From positions 27,413,887 through 27,477,886 of the forward strand of contig CM034392.1 in NCBI GenBank assembly GCA_019925095.2: 64,000 nt of DNA, read 5' to 3'. The stretch comes from Dendrolimus kikuchii (taxonomy: Eukaryota > Arthropoda > Insecta > Lepidoptera > Lasiocampidae). Below the pieces are notes generated by a model that ran no database searches, was not told the DNA's origin, and was given only the letters and a program-made list of their open reading frames with translations. Shown piece after piece: positions 1 to 11,095 of the stretch (position 1 is the stretch's first letter; the number at the start of each line of letters is the position of its first letter). Both the position numbers and the translations under genes were made by a program.

Positions 1-200
1 AATCAATTGCTGTTCGTTAGTCTCGCTAAAGCTCGAGAACGGCTGGATTTGGCTAATTTTGGTTTTGAATTATTTGTGGAAGTCCGGGGAAGGTTTAAAA
101 GGTGAGTAAATATGAAAAAATCTTAAAATATAGTAAACACAACAATTTCGCTTTCCCTTAGAAACTATTCCTACCTGTCAAACATTGAGTATTATTTATT

Positions 201-500
201 TAGGTTTATGGCTTGGCAGCTAGGCCTTTAAGCCAGATCTTAGTTTACAATAATATGTACAGTTTCTTCATTTCCTTAAGCCTATGTGTAACACAGTTGA
301 ACTGTAGGTTATCAGCTGGTGCCGTCCAACGGAGTTCTTGTGACAACTCAAAAGGCCACATTTGACTATACAGTTCACATTTCTCACAAAACACATAATT
401 ACTACTCAAAAACTATCAATATCCTACAACTATTGTTCATTTTAGAGTAATTTTACGCATTTTTAGAAAATAAAACTGCACAGCACAACATCTCCTTTCA
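201..500 (-). repeat. Element X (retroposon 3' end, antisense) inside Hel-A
   Basis: This stretch recurs at 52322-52620 in another Hel-A and on the opposite strand at 63490-63775. A 41-bp piece sits at 36897-36937 between perfect target duplications. On the minus strand it ends in GCCAAGCCATAAA, so it behaves like a retroposon 3' end that entered a Hel-A founder and was copied with it. Confidence 0.6.
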
Positions 501-629
501 GTTCCCGCCAAAAACTCCGTCAAACATTGATGTTCGTCCCGTCGTTTAGAAATCAATTAAAATTAATAGTCGTTCAGAAATCAAATTAAATTTAATAGTG
601 AAGTTTTTGTCATTTTTTTGAACTGTAAC

Positions 630-1010
630 TTCTATATAAACGGGGGTCTTAGGATTTTTCTGTCACTAAAAAGCGGAATGGAGGAGCGGCATAAATTTAG
701 ACTAGACGTGGTGAGAGGCGGCATAATTTTAGAGTATACTATGGATGCGTTTTCTGGTTCCGGATCGAATTCAGTTTTTTTGTTTAAATAAAAAAAATGC
801 ATTCATTAAAATGTACCTAACCTAACCAAATCATAATTTGCAGTAAACCTGCGAAAAATCGAAATGTGTGCTGGGACACATAGTAGAAGTGAAACTTCAA
901 CGGACAAGTGGCAAAACGAATCGCAACAAAATTTCAACTTGAAGTTTTACGGGGTTTTCAAATTGGACAAGTACATTAACCATCTGCCCGTAAAACTTTA
1001 AGTTATTTTT
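630..1010 (+). repeat. Element Y inside Hel-A
   Basis: It contains the block CTGGGACACATAGTAGAAGT and the arm CAACGGACAAGTGGCAAAAC, both also found at 9331-9740, 20781-20940 and, reversed, 54915-55290. The 3' part can fold back as in the 9.6 kb copy, though the right arm is shorter here. Confidence 0.65.
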
Positions 1011-1169
1011 TTTTATTTTGGATATCAAACGTTTCATGTTCGTTTCCTTTAAGTTTTGGCCACATTTTTTACTTAAATTAAAACATTCTGCAATTATCAT
1101 TCAGCTTTTTTATTTATTGATTCTGAGGCGGTACGAAGTTTGCCGGGTCAGCTAGTCGAATTATATATA

Positions 1170-3664
1170 TTACATTACAGGCGAATGCTCGTCAGTCAGG
1201 AAGGCAGTAGTGTAATGTAATGTTCAAAATCAAATTATAAATGTTACATTACGGGCGAATGCTCGTCAGTCAGGGAGGCAGTAGTGTAATGTAATGTTCA
1301 AAATCAAATGATAAATGTTACATTACAGGCGAATGCTTGTCAGTCAGGGAGGCAGTAGTGTAATGTAATGTTCAAAATCAAATGATAAATGTTACATTAC
1401 AGGCGAATGCTTGTCCGTCAGGGAGGCAGTAGTGTAATGTAATGTTCAAAATCAAATGATAAATGTTACATTACAGGCGAATGCTCGTCAGTCAGGGAGG
1501 CAGTAGTGTAATGTAATGCTCAAAATCAAATGATAAATGTTACATTACAGGCGAATGCTCGTCGGTCTGGGAGGCAGTATTGTAATGTAATGTTCAAAAT
1601 CAAATGATAAATGTTACATTACAGGCAAATGCTCGTCGGTCTGGGAGGCAGTAGTGTAATGTAATGTTCAAAATCAAATGATAAATGTTACATTACAGGC
1701 GAATGCTCGTCAGTCAGGGAGGTAACAGTGTAATGTAATGTTCAAAATCAAATGATAAATGTTACATTACAGGAAAATGCTCGTCAGTCAGGGAGGTAAC
1801 AGTGTAATGTAATGTTCAAAATCAAATGATAAATGTTACATTACAGGCAAATGCTCGTCGGTCTGGGAGGCAGTATTGTAATGTAATGTTCAAAATCAAA
1901 TGATAAATGTTACATTACAGGCAAATGCTCGTCGGTCTGGGAGGCAGTATTGTAATGTAATGTTCAAAATCAAATGATAAATGTTACATTACAGGCAAAT
2001 GCTCGTCGGTCTGGGAGGCAGTATTGTAATGTAATGTTCAAAATCAAATGATAAATGTTACATTACAGGCAAATGCTCGTCGGTCTGGGAGGCAGTAGTG
2101 TAATGTAATGTTCAAAATCAAATGATAAATGTTACATTACAGGCAAATGCTCGTCGGTCTGGGAGGCAGTATTGTAATGTAATGTTCAAAATCAAATGAT
2201 AAATGTTACATTACAGGCAAATGCTCGTCGGTCTGGGAGGCAGTATTGTAATGTAATGTTCAAAATCAAATGATAAATGTTACATTACAGGCAAATGCTC
2301 GTCGGTCTGGGAGGCAGTATTGTAATGTAATGTTCAAAATCAAATGATAAATGTTACATTACAGGCAAATGCTCGTCGGTCTGGGAGGCAGTAGTGTAAT
2401 GTAATGTTCAAAATCAAATGATAAATGTTACATTACAGGCAAATGCTCGTCGGTCTGGGAGGCAGTAGTGTAATGTAATGTTCAAAATCAAATGATAAAT
2501 GTTACATTACAGGCGAATGCTCGTCAGTCAGGGAGGCAGTAGTGTAATGTAATGTTCAAAATCAAATGATAAATGTTACATTACAGGCGAATGCTCGTCA
2601 GTCAGGGAGGCGGTAGTGTAATGTAATGTTCAAAATCAAATGATAAATGTTACATTACAGGCGAATGCTCGTCAGTCAGGGAGGCAGTAGTGTAATGTAA
2701 TGTTCAAAATCAAATGATAAATGTTACATTACAGGCGAATGCTCGTCAGTCAGGGAGGCAGTAGTGTAATGTAATGTTCAAAATCAAATGATAAATGTTA
2801 CATTACAGGCGAATGCTCGTCAGTCAGGGAGGCAGTAGTGTAATGTAATGTTCAAAATTAAATGATAAATGTTACATTACAGGCGAATGCTCGTCAGTCA
2901 GGGAGGCAGTAGTGTAATGTAATATTCAAAATCAAATGATAAATGTTACATTACAGGCGAATGCTCGTCAGTCAGGGAGGCAGTAGTATAATGTAATGTT
3001 CAAAATCAAATGATAAATGTTACATTACAGGCGAATGCTCGTCAGTCAGGGAGGCAGTAGTGTAATGTAATGTTCAAAATCAAATGATAAATGTTACATT
3101 ACAGGCGAATGCTCGTCAGTCAGGGAGGAAGTAGTGTAATGTAATGCTCAAAATCAAATGATAAATGTTACATTACAGGCGAATGCTCGTCAGTCAGGGA
3201 GGCAGTAGTGTAATGTAATGTTCAAAATCAAATGATAAATGTTACATTACAGGCGAATGCTCGTCAGTCAGGGAGGCAGTAGTGTAATGTAATATTCAAA
3301 ATCAAATGATAAATGTTACATTACAGGCAAATGCTCGTCAGTCAGGGAGGCAGTAGTGTAATGTAATGTTCACAATCAAATGATAAATGTTACATTACAG
3401 GCAAATGCTCGTCAGTCAGGGAGGCAGTAGTGTAATGTAATAATGTTCAAAATCAAATGATAAATCTTACATTACAGGCAAATGCTCGTCAGTCAGGGAG
3501 GCAGTAGTGTAATATAATGTTCAAAATCAAATGATAAATGTTACATTACAGGCAAATGCTCGTCAGTCAGGGAGGCAGTAGTGTAATGTAATGTTCAATC
3601 AAATATCAACAAAATATCAAATGATATATGTTACATTACAGGCGAATGCTCGTCAGTCAGGGAG
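1170..3664. repeat. 74-bp satellite/minisatellite array, about 34 units
   Basis: TTACATTAC recurs every 74 bp from 1170 to 3541, with one 3-bp insertion near 3440, then once more 90 bp on at 3631, where the array ends. Each unit holds 10-bp inverted arms, TTACATTACA and TGTAATGTAA, around a loop of about 31 bp. Two main variants exist: GCGAATGCTCGTCAGTCAGG at both ends and GCAAATGCTCGTCGGTCTGG in the middle. Nine middle-type units run from 1836 to 2501. The array starts 14 bp after the Hel-A CTAG end. Confidence 0.97.
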
Positions 3665-4318
3665 CATTTTAGGGTTATTTCGGATTGGAACGAAAAGTAT
3701 CATTTCCTGTATTCTACGCCAAAGAGAAGAAAAACAATTAATCCCATGATAATTGCAAATATTTTGGAAATGTAAATTCCATTTTCGAGAACTCCGCAAA
3801 GGTTGTTTGGTAGTTTTATATTTAAACTGGGGGTTGTTTACTCCATCAACGGTTTTAATGAGTCCATTAGGAGTTGCTTTTCTAATCAACGTGTCGATTT
3901 AAATGTAGATTACTGCTTCTGTATTGCTTTATTAAATGCTGAAAAAGAATAATGTTGCAAAATAAAAAAATGAGCTTTTTTAAAAAGGTTTTTAAATACA
4001 AGCTTTTGAGAACGTAGATATCATGTAGCAGCAGAGTGCTAGCCAAGACAAGTGAAACGAGCCCAAACACGACGAGTCTATTTTGTTTAGTACAGGAGTT
4101 CCTATGAACACCTTCCCACTCCATCATCAGATCAGCTCCATGGTACTATATTATTGCATTGTCACGCGATATACATATGCGTGCAAAATTTCAGCTCAAT
4201 CGGAAATCGGGAAGTTGGTCAAATTTAACTTGCAAGATTCCACCCGAACTTACATACATACATCCATTGCAAGTTAAATAAAAGCTATCACTTGTATTAC
4301 TTATATTATGAGTAGTAC
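3665..4318. other. No gene; probable LINE 3' tail at about 4100-4290
   Basis: Short frames only. From about 4170 the text resembles lepidopteran LINE 3' UTRs: a 'GTGCAAAATTTCAGCTCAAT' block, then a TACATACATACAT run and an A-rich end. I cannot name the family. Confidence 0.35.
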
Positions 4319-4397
4319 ATCGTTGTCAGCCATTCGCAGTCCACTGCTGGACGTAGGCCTCCCCAAGACGGCGCCACTCATCATCATCATCATCATC
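4319..4397 (-). pseudogene. RTE-type LINE, extreme C-terminus
   Basis: Read on the minus strand it encodes LGEAYVQQWT then a short end and stop, the same ending as the fragment at 14131-14393. A (GAT)n tract lies on the upstream side of the sense strand, which is odd because such tracts normally form the tail. This may be two truncated copies joined. Confidence 0.6.
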
Positions 4398-4658
4398 GAT
4401 GAGTAGAGTAATACACGCCATACAAAAATTACAAAATAATATGATAATATAAAAACATGGATGTATGAACGAGTTATGTAACATATTAAAGGGTTCTTAA
4501 TTTCTACATTGAATGAAGGTATTGTGGCGACCGAGGGTAGAACTTTCTGGCAGCGTAGGCTGGTATCAAGACTTAGAAGAAGGTAGAAGTTTCTAGAAGG
4601 AAAAGACAAGGACAGATACATTTTAGAAAGGGTTATTGCAATTATAATCTTATACTAA
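4398..4658. repeat. Repeat shared with 8560-8680 in inverted orientation
   Basis: 4534-4620 holds ACCGAGGGTAGAACTTTCTG and a nearby TTCTAGAAGGAAAAGACA block. Both occur reverse-complemented at about 8590-8675. The family is not recognised; an LTR remnant is possible. Confidence 0.45.
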
Positions 4659-5040
4659 GAAACCAGAACGAGTGCAAGGGTAATGGTCGATGATGTTATG
4701 CTGGAGCAAGTGAATGAGCTTGTATATCTTGGATGTGCTTTTAGCTGGGATGGAAGGTACACCGCTGATATAGAAATGAGAGTGAATTTGGGGAATAGTG
4801 TGAATGGAGCGTTAGGTAAACTTCCAGGCGCTAAGTACCTCAACCAGAAGGCCCAGCTCGCCATACACAACGCGGTGCTGGTACCTACGCTCACGTATGG
4901 AAGCGAGAGTTGGGTGTGGAAGAGAGAGCATGAAAGTGGAGTAAACGCGGTCGAGATGCGCGAAGTAAGAAAGAGAGTTGGTCTGTAAGAGAGTGTCGGG
5001 GTGAAGGTAAGGAAAGGAAGGCTCCGGTGGTTCGGGCATG
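4659..5040 (+). pseudogene. LINE-A reverse transcriptase C-terminal fragment, deleted and fused to PLE
   Basis: The frame from 4683 encodes EQVNELVYLGCAFSWDGRYT and LVPTLTYGSESWVW, typical of the region after the RT palm in RTE/CR1-group LINEs. Compared with 53981-54649 about 20 residues are missing after NAVEMR, and a stop falls at 4986. At about 5041 the LINE text stops abruptly and Penelope coding text begins. This copy lacks the usual (TATG)n 3' end because the fusion removed it. Confidence 0.85.
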
Positions 5041-5545
5041 TGGAATAGAGAAGATGGTTGGCAAGTACCACCTGTTTGGGATCCAATCATCAAAACTATT
5101 AAGACCCAAACCCAGCAAAAACCAGCTGCCAGACTTCAAGACACTGTGAGCTCTTTCTGCGTACAACGGAACACAGACCAACTTGACTGATAATTACTTT
5201 TATTTTTCCTTCCACCCATTTTAATATTATATAAAATTATTAGAGCTAGGCATGTTTGCTGAAGAGTTTCTTGCGCCGCTTCTTCTCTTCAAGCCATAAC
5301 ATGTTGCGAAGCGGTAGTAAATTAGATTAGGCTCCCATAGAGTAAATAATAACCATAAACAAAATTAAAATTATCAAGTTGGCGGTAGGCTAAATAAAAC
5401 TTTAACAATACTCGTTGACACTTGACATCTTTATCTTCTGTGATCATGGCCACTGAAAAGTGGCCGAAACGTCGCAAAAACCAAAATCAAATAAAATTAC
5501 CGCGCTTAAAACCGTTAAAACGTAGTTTTATTATGTATACAAGTC
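5041..5545 (+). mobile_element. Penelope-like element (PLE), 3' part
   Basis: It starts in frame with REDGWQVPPVWDPIIKTIK, the C-terminal end of the GIY-YIG protein seen on the minus strand at 14712-15200. The 3' non-coding part follows (TTGCGCCGCTTCTTCTCTTC, then GGGAGCC antisense equivalents) and ends near TAGTTTTATTATGTATAC. It shares its ends with the copies at 14.4 and 33.0 kb. Confidence 0.8.
5432..5481 (+). other. Hammerhead-ribozyme-like fold in PLE
   Basis: GTGATCA is followed by one extra base, the hairpin GGCCAC-TGAAAA-GTGGCC, GAAAC and GTC. PLE ends are known to carry hammerhead ribozymes. The strict CTGATGA core is absent: both the C3 and G8 positions differ. Activity is doubtful. 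Confidence 0.35.
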
Positions 5546-6624
5546 GCGAAAACTTAAGAAAATATATTATCTAATTATTAGTCTAAATGATGACCAAGCG
5601 CTACATGGTCAGCACTTTTGTAGGCAAACGCAAGCCGACTGCTTAACTTCAAATTCAAATTCATTTATTCGTATAAACTTATTTCTAGGCCTTATATAGT
5701 TACATCTAAAACTTATATAGTAGTTAAAATTAAGGCTACAATTTTTTTTTGGCGGCGGTTGCTGCACTAGACTCTAGGCCTGTATCGCGGCACCCAACAC
5801 AATTTTATTATAGAAACTTAAATATAATTGATTTGTTAATTAATTAACCTAAAACTATGAGTGCCTATGTGTTTGTGTGTGTGTGTGTTGTGTGTGTCGG
5901 CTTGTGTGTGTGTGCCCTAGTGTTGTGGTCAGTTTAGTATTGTGCTTTCCGTGTCACTGTAATTTAATGTTTTTAACCATTTACTAACTTGGTGTTTAAG
6001 CTTTGGTGCTGACATTTCTTTGGCGGAGGGTGTGTTTTGGCATACTTTAACTTTAACTAGAGCAGCGATTTTATTTTGGGAGTTATAAAATCCTTCTTTT
6101 TTGTTCGCTACTTTGTCGTATTAGTGCCGCAAAACCGGGAGTCTTCTGTTCCGTAACATTATACGTAGGACATTATTATATTGTACTCTTAATGGACTAA
6201 AAATAAAATAAAAGGAACGAGTCATAATCCTACATTGTTTACTCGATACTTATTGATAATGTTGAGCAGTACATGATTTTAAAATGAGTATGTAAGAGTA
6301 ACATGACATTTTATACTGAACCAGTATAATGTACTACTTCCAACGAGGCGAAAAGATTTGTACTGTTTGTACCGCGGCAGTGCATTTGAAGCGATGAGGC
6401 CGGTGAGGCGGTGAGCTTCATTCCCTCATCAACATTTGTCCCGTTCAAAATTAGTTCGGAAATGTTCGTTAAGAATCGGATGTGCTCGGCCTTGGTCACC
6501 TCATTTTACTAACAGTCATACTATGACATTGTCATGTTGTCCCTCTTTGTCATTAATATCCGTAGAGGTGTTATTGTACTGTTGTAGCAGAAGCCTCGTT
6601 CCGTCCTTCCTTTTACATTTGAGT
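5546..6624. other. No gene; LINE-like 3' remnant and (GT)n microsatellite
   Basis: At 5646-5680 there is AAATTCAAATTCATTTATTC, a sequence common at lepidopteran LINE 3' ends read in antisense. A GT-rich simple repeat lies at about 5871-5915. The rest, including 5916-6624, shows no recognisable feature. Confidence 0.4.
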
Positions 6625-7165
6625 AGATAGATAGATAGATAACACTTTATTGTACACCATTACAGAAAAACTTACGAACTAGTATTAGTCTAGTGGGGTA
6701 CAAAGGGCGATCTTATCGCTAAAAAGCGATCTCTTCCAGACAACCCGTGGCAAGAATATTCTGATTAGGAGCGGCGAAGGTGGTATACATAATTATTGTA
6801 CGATTAATTACATTTTGTAGCGGCCAGCAGGCTGCCTAAGCGATATAACCGTGGCAAGCCGCCTTTACGTTATTCGCCGCCCGCTCCGCACTTACGTCGC
6901 CCCTCTTCCTCCGACAGCTAAACGCTGTCGACAGAGAGTCTGTCTCGGTCGCGAGAGAGAGAGAGCAGTCTTGTCGCGGTTACTTTGAATGCGGTAGGAC
7001 TTTTTACGCGCAGCAGCTGTTGTACCTTTTTTTTTTTCAAATATAAAATGTGCTGCAAAAAGTATAGTTTAATTACACAAGCCGGCAACCATACACCACA
7101 ATTTTAATAATAAATATATAACTATACTATATATACAAATATACACATAAGTTATATACATATAC
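6625..7165 (-). repeat. LINE 3'-end repeat J, with about 290 bp of extra sequence
   Basis: It begins with a GATA run and CACTTTATTGTACACCATTA, the reverse of an AATAAAGTGTTATCTATC tail. It matches 38267-38484 closely up to about 6812 and again from about 7100 (AAATATATAACTATACTATA). The 6813-7100 stretch, which contains a GAGAGAGA run, is absent from the 38 kb copy, so it is either an insertion here or a deletion there. Confidence 0.65.
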
Positions 7166-7239
7166 AAGATATGGTGATAATATGCAACTATTTAAACATA
7201 ATAAACATATAGTAATAGCGCGACGAAAATTTTGCAGTG

Positions 7240-7570
7240 GTACATTTAATTTTTTTTTATTTTTTTATTGCAGGAGTTCAGCAGACAGGCAGACGGCCCA
7301 CTTGATGGAAAGCGGTTACCATCGCCTATGGACATTTGCAACACCGAAGGTGCTACAAATGCGCTGCTGCTCTCTTAAGGGTCACTGGAACCTAGTCACT
7401 AATGCCGGAACACAACTCAAGGTTGTTATGGCGACAGACTTTAGACGAGGGGTGGTAGCCATCCAGTCGGGCAAATGCCCTACCACCTGGCTGTGGGTTG
7501 TTTAGTCGCCTCTTACGACAGGCCGCCCGGCCGCAGGAAATTGTATTCTTTCTCCGTTCCTGCACGGATA
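7240..7570 (-). mobile_element. SINE-B, near full length
   Basis: On the minus strand it runs from TATCCGTGCAGG (7570) to GCAATAAAAAAATAAA (7240). The inner hairpin with arms CCAGGTGGTAG and CTACCACC is present. No clear tRNA-type A or B box is seen, so the promoter type is unknown. Confidence 0.9.
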
Positions 7571-8681
7571 AAAATAATTTTGATAATTTTGAGCCATATC
7601 AGTACAAATGTATTTTGTACGGAACAAATGTACTGTCTCACACGCGTACTGCTCATCACTAAGTGTATGTAGTTCTAACATTGACATCATAAAATCCCGA
7701 ACATTAAAGGCAATTTTACTATCACACAAATATTTAAAAAAAAAATCACTTATCTATGTAAGAAAGTGTATTATTGGCGATATAACTTTACGCCTTCGCA
7801 CAGCTGATAAAAATAACCTTATTTTTACTGCCATAAAATTTACGACCAAATATAAAAAGAGGTTTCATATTTAATGTCTTCCACGCTTCATATTTCATGG
7901 CTTCCGTTCACGTTGGTTAAAATTGTATTTAAACATAGGTTCCATTATTTTGTTATTGTCGAACAGGTGGTTGCTGTTTTATGGCTGCCAATTTGTGTAA
8001 AACACCTACACGCGTGATATTGTTACGTGCGAGCGGGAGTACGCACTTAGGATTGGAAGGAAACACCAGTTATTTAACTTTTTAATTTCGCAACGATCAG
8101 ATGTCTCACTTACAACACCGTCGCCGATATTGCGTAGACCACCCCCTGCTACTGCAGTGCTCACCCCCGAATTTCCCGCTTGTAGCTCGCTTCTGAACTG
8201 TGCACTAAACTTTTCACTAAATTCACCACTAAACTCGCCACTGTCTCCGATTAAACTTCTCTTCGAACTGTTTCGTATCGCACTTGTCGCTTTGCAGTCT
8301 TGAACTGAACTCCCTGGTAGGTGTGCCTTACGCTGCTTAATATACCCTGAAGAATCTTCTAGAACCCATAATTTCGATATTTGGTTATTATTTTATTTAT
8401 TATCTATCCCTTTCTAAACATCTATCTATCTTTTTCTTTTCCTTCCCGAACCTTCTATTCTAGAACTTTCTTTCATCATCTATCCCTTTATAACTAACAT
8501 CTATCTATTTCTGTCTTTTCCTTCCCGAACCTTTTATTCTAGAGCTTTCGTTCATCATCTATCTCTTTGTAACATCTATCTATCTCTGTCTTTTCCTTCT
8601 AGAATCTTCAACCTTTTTCTAAAAGTGTTGAGACCGGCTTACGCTGCCAGAAAGTTCTACCCTCGGTGGCCATCTATCTAA
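7571..8681. other. No gene; CT-rich imprecise tandem repeats at 8390-8660
   Basis: 7571-8020 has no recognisable feature. At 8025 a TGTTACG start resembles an LTR end, but no matching end or target duplication was found. From about 8395 three copies of a 70-80 bp unit (CATCTATCTATC...TTTTCCTTCCCGAACCTT...TTCTAGA) follow, and the block ends with the repeat shared with 4534-4620. Confidence 0.45.
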
Positions 8682-9005
8682 TATATAAAATTCTCGTGTC
8701 ACAGTGTTTGTAACAAAACTCCTCTGAGACGGCTTGACGGATTCTTATGAAATTTTGTATGTATATATAGTAAGTCTGTGAATAGGATGCAAACTATTTT
8801 TCATACCCCCTAAATGATAAGGGTGGTCCACTCCAAAAAAAAAAATACTTTTTAGACATTTTTTTATAATTCAGCATAAAAAAAACATACAACCCTAAAT
8901 TTTTATCCTTCCACCACCAACCCCTATTTTATAATAGCGATATTAGTACTTTAATGGTTTTCTACTCTCGGCAGTTGATTACTGATCAGTTATTCTCGCC
9001 AGGCG
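8682..9005 (+). mobile_element. Helitron-like 5' fragment, family unassigned
   Basis: TCTAATATATAAAATTCTCG followed by a stretch ending in an 'ACTCC...GACGGATTCTTATGAAATTT' motif matches the style of the other Helitron 5' ends here, especially Hel-G. No CTAG end is found before the SINE-B at 9010. Confidence 0.4.
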
Positions 9006-9009
9006 TTTC

Positions 9010-9328
9010 TATCCGTGCAGAAACGGAGAAAGAATACAATTTCCTGCGGCCGGGCGGCCTGTCGTAAGAGGCAACTTAACAACCCAAAGCCAGGTGGTAG
9101 GGCATTTGCCCGACTGGATGGCTACCACCCCTGGTCTAAAGTATGTCGCCCTAACAAGCTTGAGTTGTGTTCCGGCATTAGTGACCAGGTTCCAGAGTCC
9201 CTTAAGAGAGCAGCAGCCCATTTGTAGCAACTTTGGTATTGCAAATGTCCATAGGCGATGGTAACCGCTTTCCATCAAGTGGGCGATGTGCCTGTCTGCT
9301 GAACTCCTGCAATAAAAAATAAAAAAAT
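9010..9328 (+). mobile_element. SINE-B, full length
   Basis: Both ends are present: TATCCGTGCAG at 9010 and CTGCAATAAAAAATAAAAAA at the end. Element Y begins immediately after the A-rich tail. Confidence 0.9.
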
Positions 9329-9330
9329 AG

Positions 9331-9740
9331 ACGGGGGTATTAGGATTTTTTCTGTCACGAAAAAGCGTTACGGCCGTGGTGAAAGACGGCATAATGTAGA
9401 CTATCGATGTTTTTCTTGCTTCCAGATTGAATTCAGTTTATTTTTTGTTTGATAAAAGAAAATATGTTTAAATAAAAATGCATTCATTAAAATGTACCTA
9501 ACCTAACCAAATCATAATTTTCAGTAAACCTGCGAAAAATCTAAATGTGTGCTGGGACACATAGTAGAAGTGAAACTTCAACGGACAAGTGGCAAAACGA
9601 ATCGCAACAAAATTTTAACTTGTAGTTTTACGGGCAGGTTTTCAAATTGGACAAGTACATTAAAAATCAGACTGTAAAACTTTAAGTTAAAATTTTGTTG
9701 CGATTCGTTTTGCCACTTGTCCGTTGCCATTCGTTATTCC
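9331..9740 (+). repeat. Element Y with long terminal fold-back
   Basis: 9580-9637 and 9670-9727 form an imperfect inverted repeat of about 58 bp, with outer arms CAACGGACAAGTGGCAAAAC and the reverse GTTTTGCCACTTGTCCGTTG, around a loop of about 32 bp. The same arms occur at 20781-20940 with the loop in the opposite orientation, as expected for a fold-back or MITE-like element. Confidence 0.7.
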
Positions 9741-9857
9741 ACTTGTCCGTTTTTATAGGAAGTTCACACGCAGTCGAAGTGTAATTTCAAAGAATATACA
9801 AGCGAACATAATGATATCTACAACTTGTTTAGCAGACAAGAGAGAAGAGACTATAAA

Positions 9858-9905
9858 AACTACCAAAATTACCAAAATAACCAAAATGACGAAAATGGCA
9901 AATCA
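9858..9905 (-). repeat. Short run of the 10-bp minisatellite motif
   Basis: ACCAAAATTACCAAAATAAC and following text is the reverse complement of the TTTTGGTNAT motif that builds the 62.5-63.2 kb array, in about four units. Confidence 0.6.
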
Positions 9906-9916
9906 CAAAAAAATAC

Positions 9917-10148
9917 CTTTTTTTATTGCAGGAGTTCAGCAGACAGGCAGACGGCCCACTTGATGGAAAGCGGTTACCATCGCCCACGGACATTTGCAAA
10001 ACTAAAGGTGCTACATATGCGCTGTTGCTCTCTTAAGGGAGACTGGAACCTGGTCGCTAATGCCGGAACACAACTCAAGTTTGTTATGGCGACATACTTT
10101 AGACCAGGGGCGGTAGCCATCCAGTCGGGCAAATGCCCTACCACCTGG
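9917..10148 (-). mobile_element. SINE-B, 5'-truncated at the hairpin base
   Basis: The A-rich tail is at 9917. The copy stops at 10148 right after CCCTACCACCTGG, the base of the internal hairpin. Copies at 39519 and 55307 stop at the same point and that at 57094 within two bases of it. Confidence 0.9.
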
Positions 10149-10276
10149 GATAACCTAAGAATTTAGTGTCACTTTTTCATTACGCTTTTTCGTTTCATCC
10201 AGTTTCAATTCACAACGATTCTAAAGAAGTTACTAGCTTGGAATCATAATTTTTATTACAAGACTACAGTTCCATG

Positions 10277-10505
10277 CAAAAGTGAATGGATGCAGAAGTC
10301 GTGGAAAGCCACGACACACCTTCCATGATCAAATTGATCGTGTACTAGCAGAAGGTGATGTCAGGAGCCTTAAGAACAGACGAGCGTGCACGACAAGAGC
10401 TATGAATGTCAAAGAAGCAAGTGAGGTGTGTAAGAATAAGCCTGAATGGCGCTCTGTTGTTCGTGCCTACCCCGCAAGGGAACTGGCGTGAAGTTATGTA
10501 TGTAT
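10277..10505 (+). pseudogene. LINE-A, strongly 5'-truncated
   Basis: The frame encodes NGCRSRGKPRHTFHDQIDRV through VVRAYPARELA and stop, then the TATGTATG tail. TTCCATG flanks it at 10270-10276 and 10506-10512, a likely 7-bp target duplication. Confidence 0.85.
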
Positions 10506-10786
10506 TTCCATGTTTCATGGCCAGCCATACGTCTTAATGAATGAACAAAAGCACTCCATGATATTAATATCATAGTGATTTCTTTTGTGCAGCAAATGTA
10601 GCGTGCCCGACTGTACATCACGCAAATCGCCAGGGAAATTATTACATATGGTGATACGTATGAGAAATTACCATCAGATAAAAGCAGAATCTAGTACAAA
10701 GAGATATTAGAAAAACAGGGACTTTATATAATGTAACATTTATATAAAACTATCTTTTACCCGCGGCATCGGATGGGTTTATGTAT

Positions 10787-11095
10787 ATTTTTTTTATTGC
10801 AAGAGTTCAGCAGACAAGCAGACGGCTCACTTGATGGAAAGCGGCTACCATCGTCTATGGATATTTGCAACACCAAAGGTGCTACAAATGCGCTGCTGCT
10901 TTTTTAAAGGAGATTGGAACCTGGTCACTAATGCCGGAACACAACACAAGGTTGTTATGGCGGCATACTCTAGACCGGGGGTGGTCGCCATCCAGTCGAG
11001 CAAATACCCTACCACCTGGCTGTGGGTTGTTTAGTCGCCTCTTACGGCAGTCCGCCAGGCTGCAGGAAATTGTATTCTTTCTCCGTTCTTGATAA
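10787..11095 (-). mobile_element. SINE-B, left arm of a head-to-head pair
   Basis: The tail is at 10787. The sense 5' end is trimmed at TCCGTTCTTGATA, so the terminal TATCCGTGCAGG is lost. The opposite-strand copy at 11096 follows at once. Confidence 0.88.

Larger units (their letters stand above)
1..1155 (+). mobile_element. Helitron, non-autonomous (Hel-A), 5' tip cut by window edge
   Basis: The first bases match the inner 5' end of four other Hel-A copies (26977, 37417, 52039, 57540). The copy ends at 1152-1155 with GTCAGCTAG followed by T, the CTAG terminus known for lepidopteran Helitrons. It is the longest Hel-A here because it carries element X (about 201-500) and element Y (about 630-1010). 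No Rep/helicase frame is visible. Confidence 0.8.

Noticed and set aside
1170..3664. CRISPR-like array
   Set aside because: The whole 74-bp unit is repeated with few changes; there are no unique spacers and the surroundings are eukaryotic transposons. It is a satellite.
7182..7505. Recurrent open frames of 70-130 codons containing SPLTTGRPAAGN or LVTNAGTQLK
   Set aside because: All map to SINE-B on one strand or the other; frames differ between copies and carry no conserved start, so they are not a protein family.
8025..8577. A second LTR family running from TGTTACG to TTTGTAACA
   Set aside because: Flanking bases do not match, and the right candidate end lies inside a CT-rich tandem repeat. 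Left unassigned.
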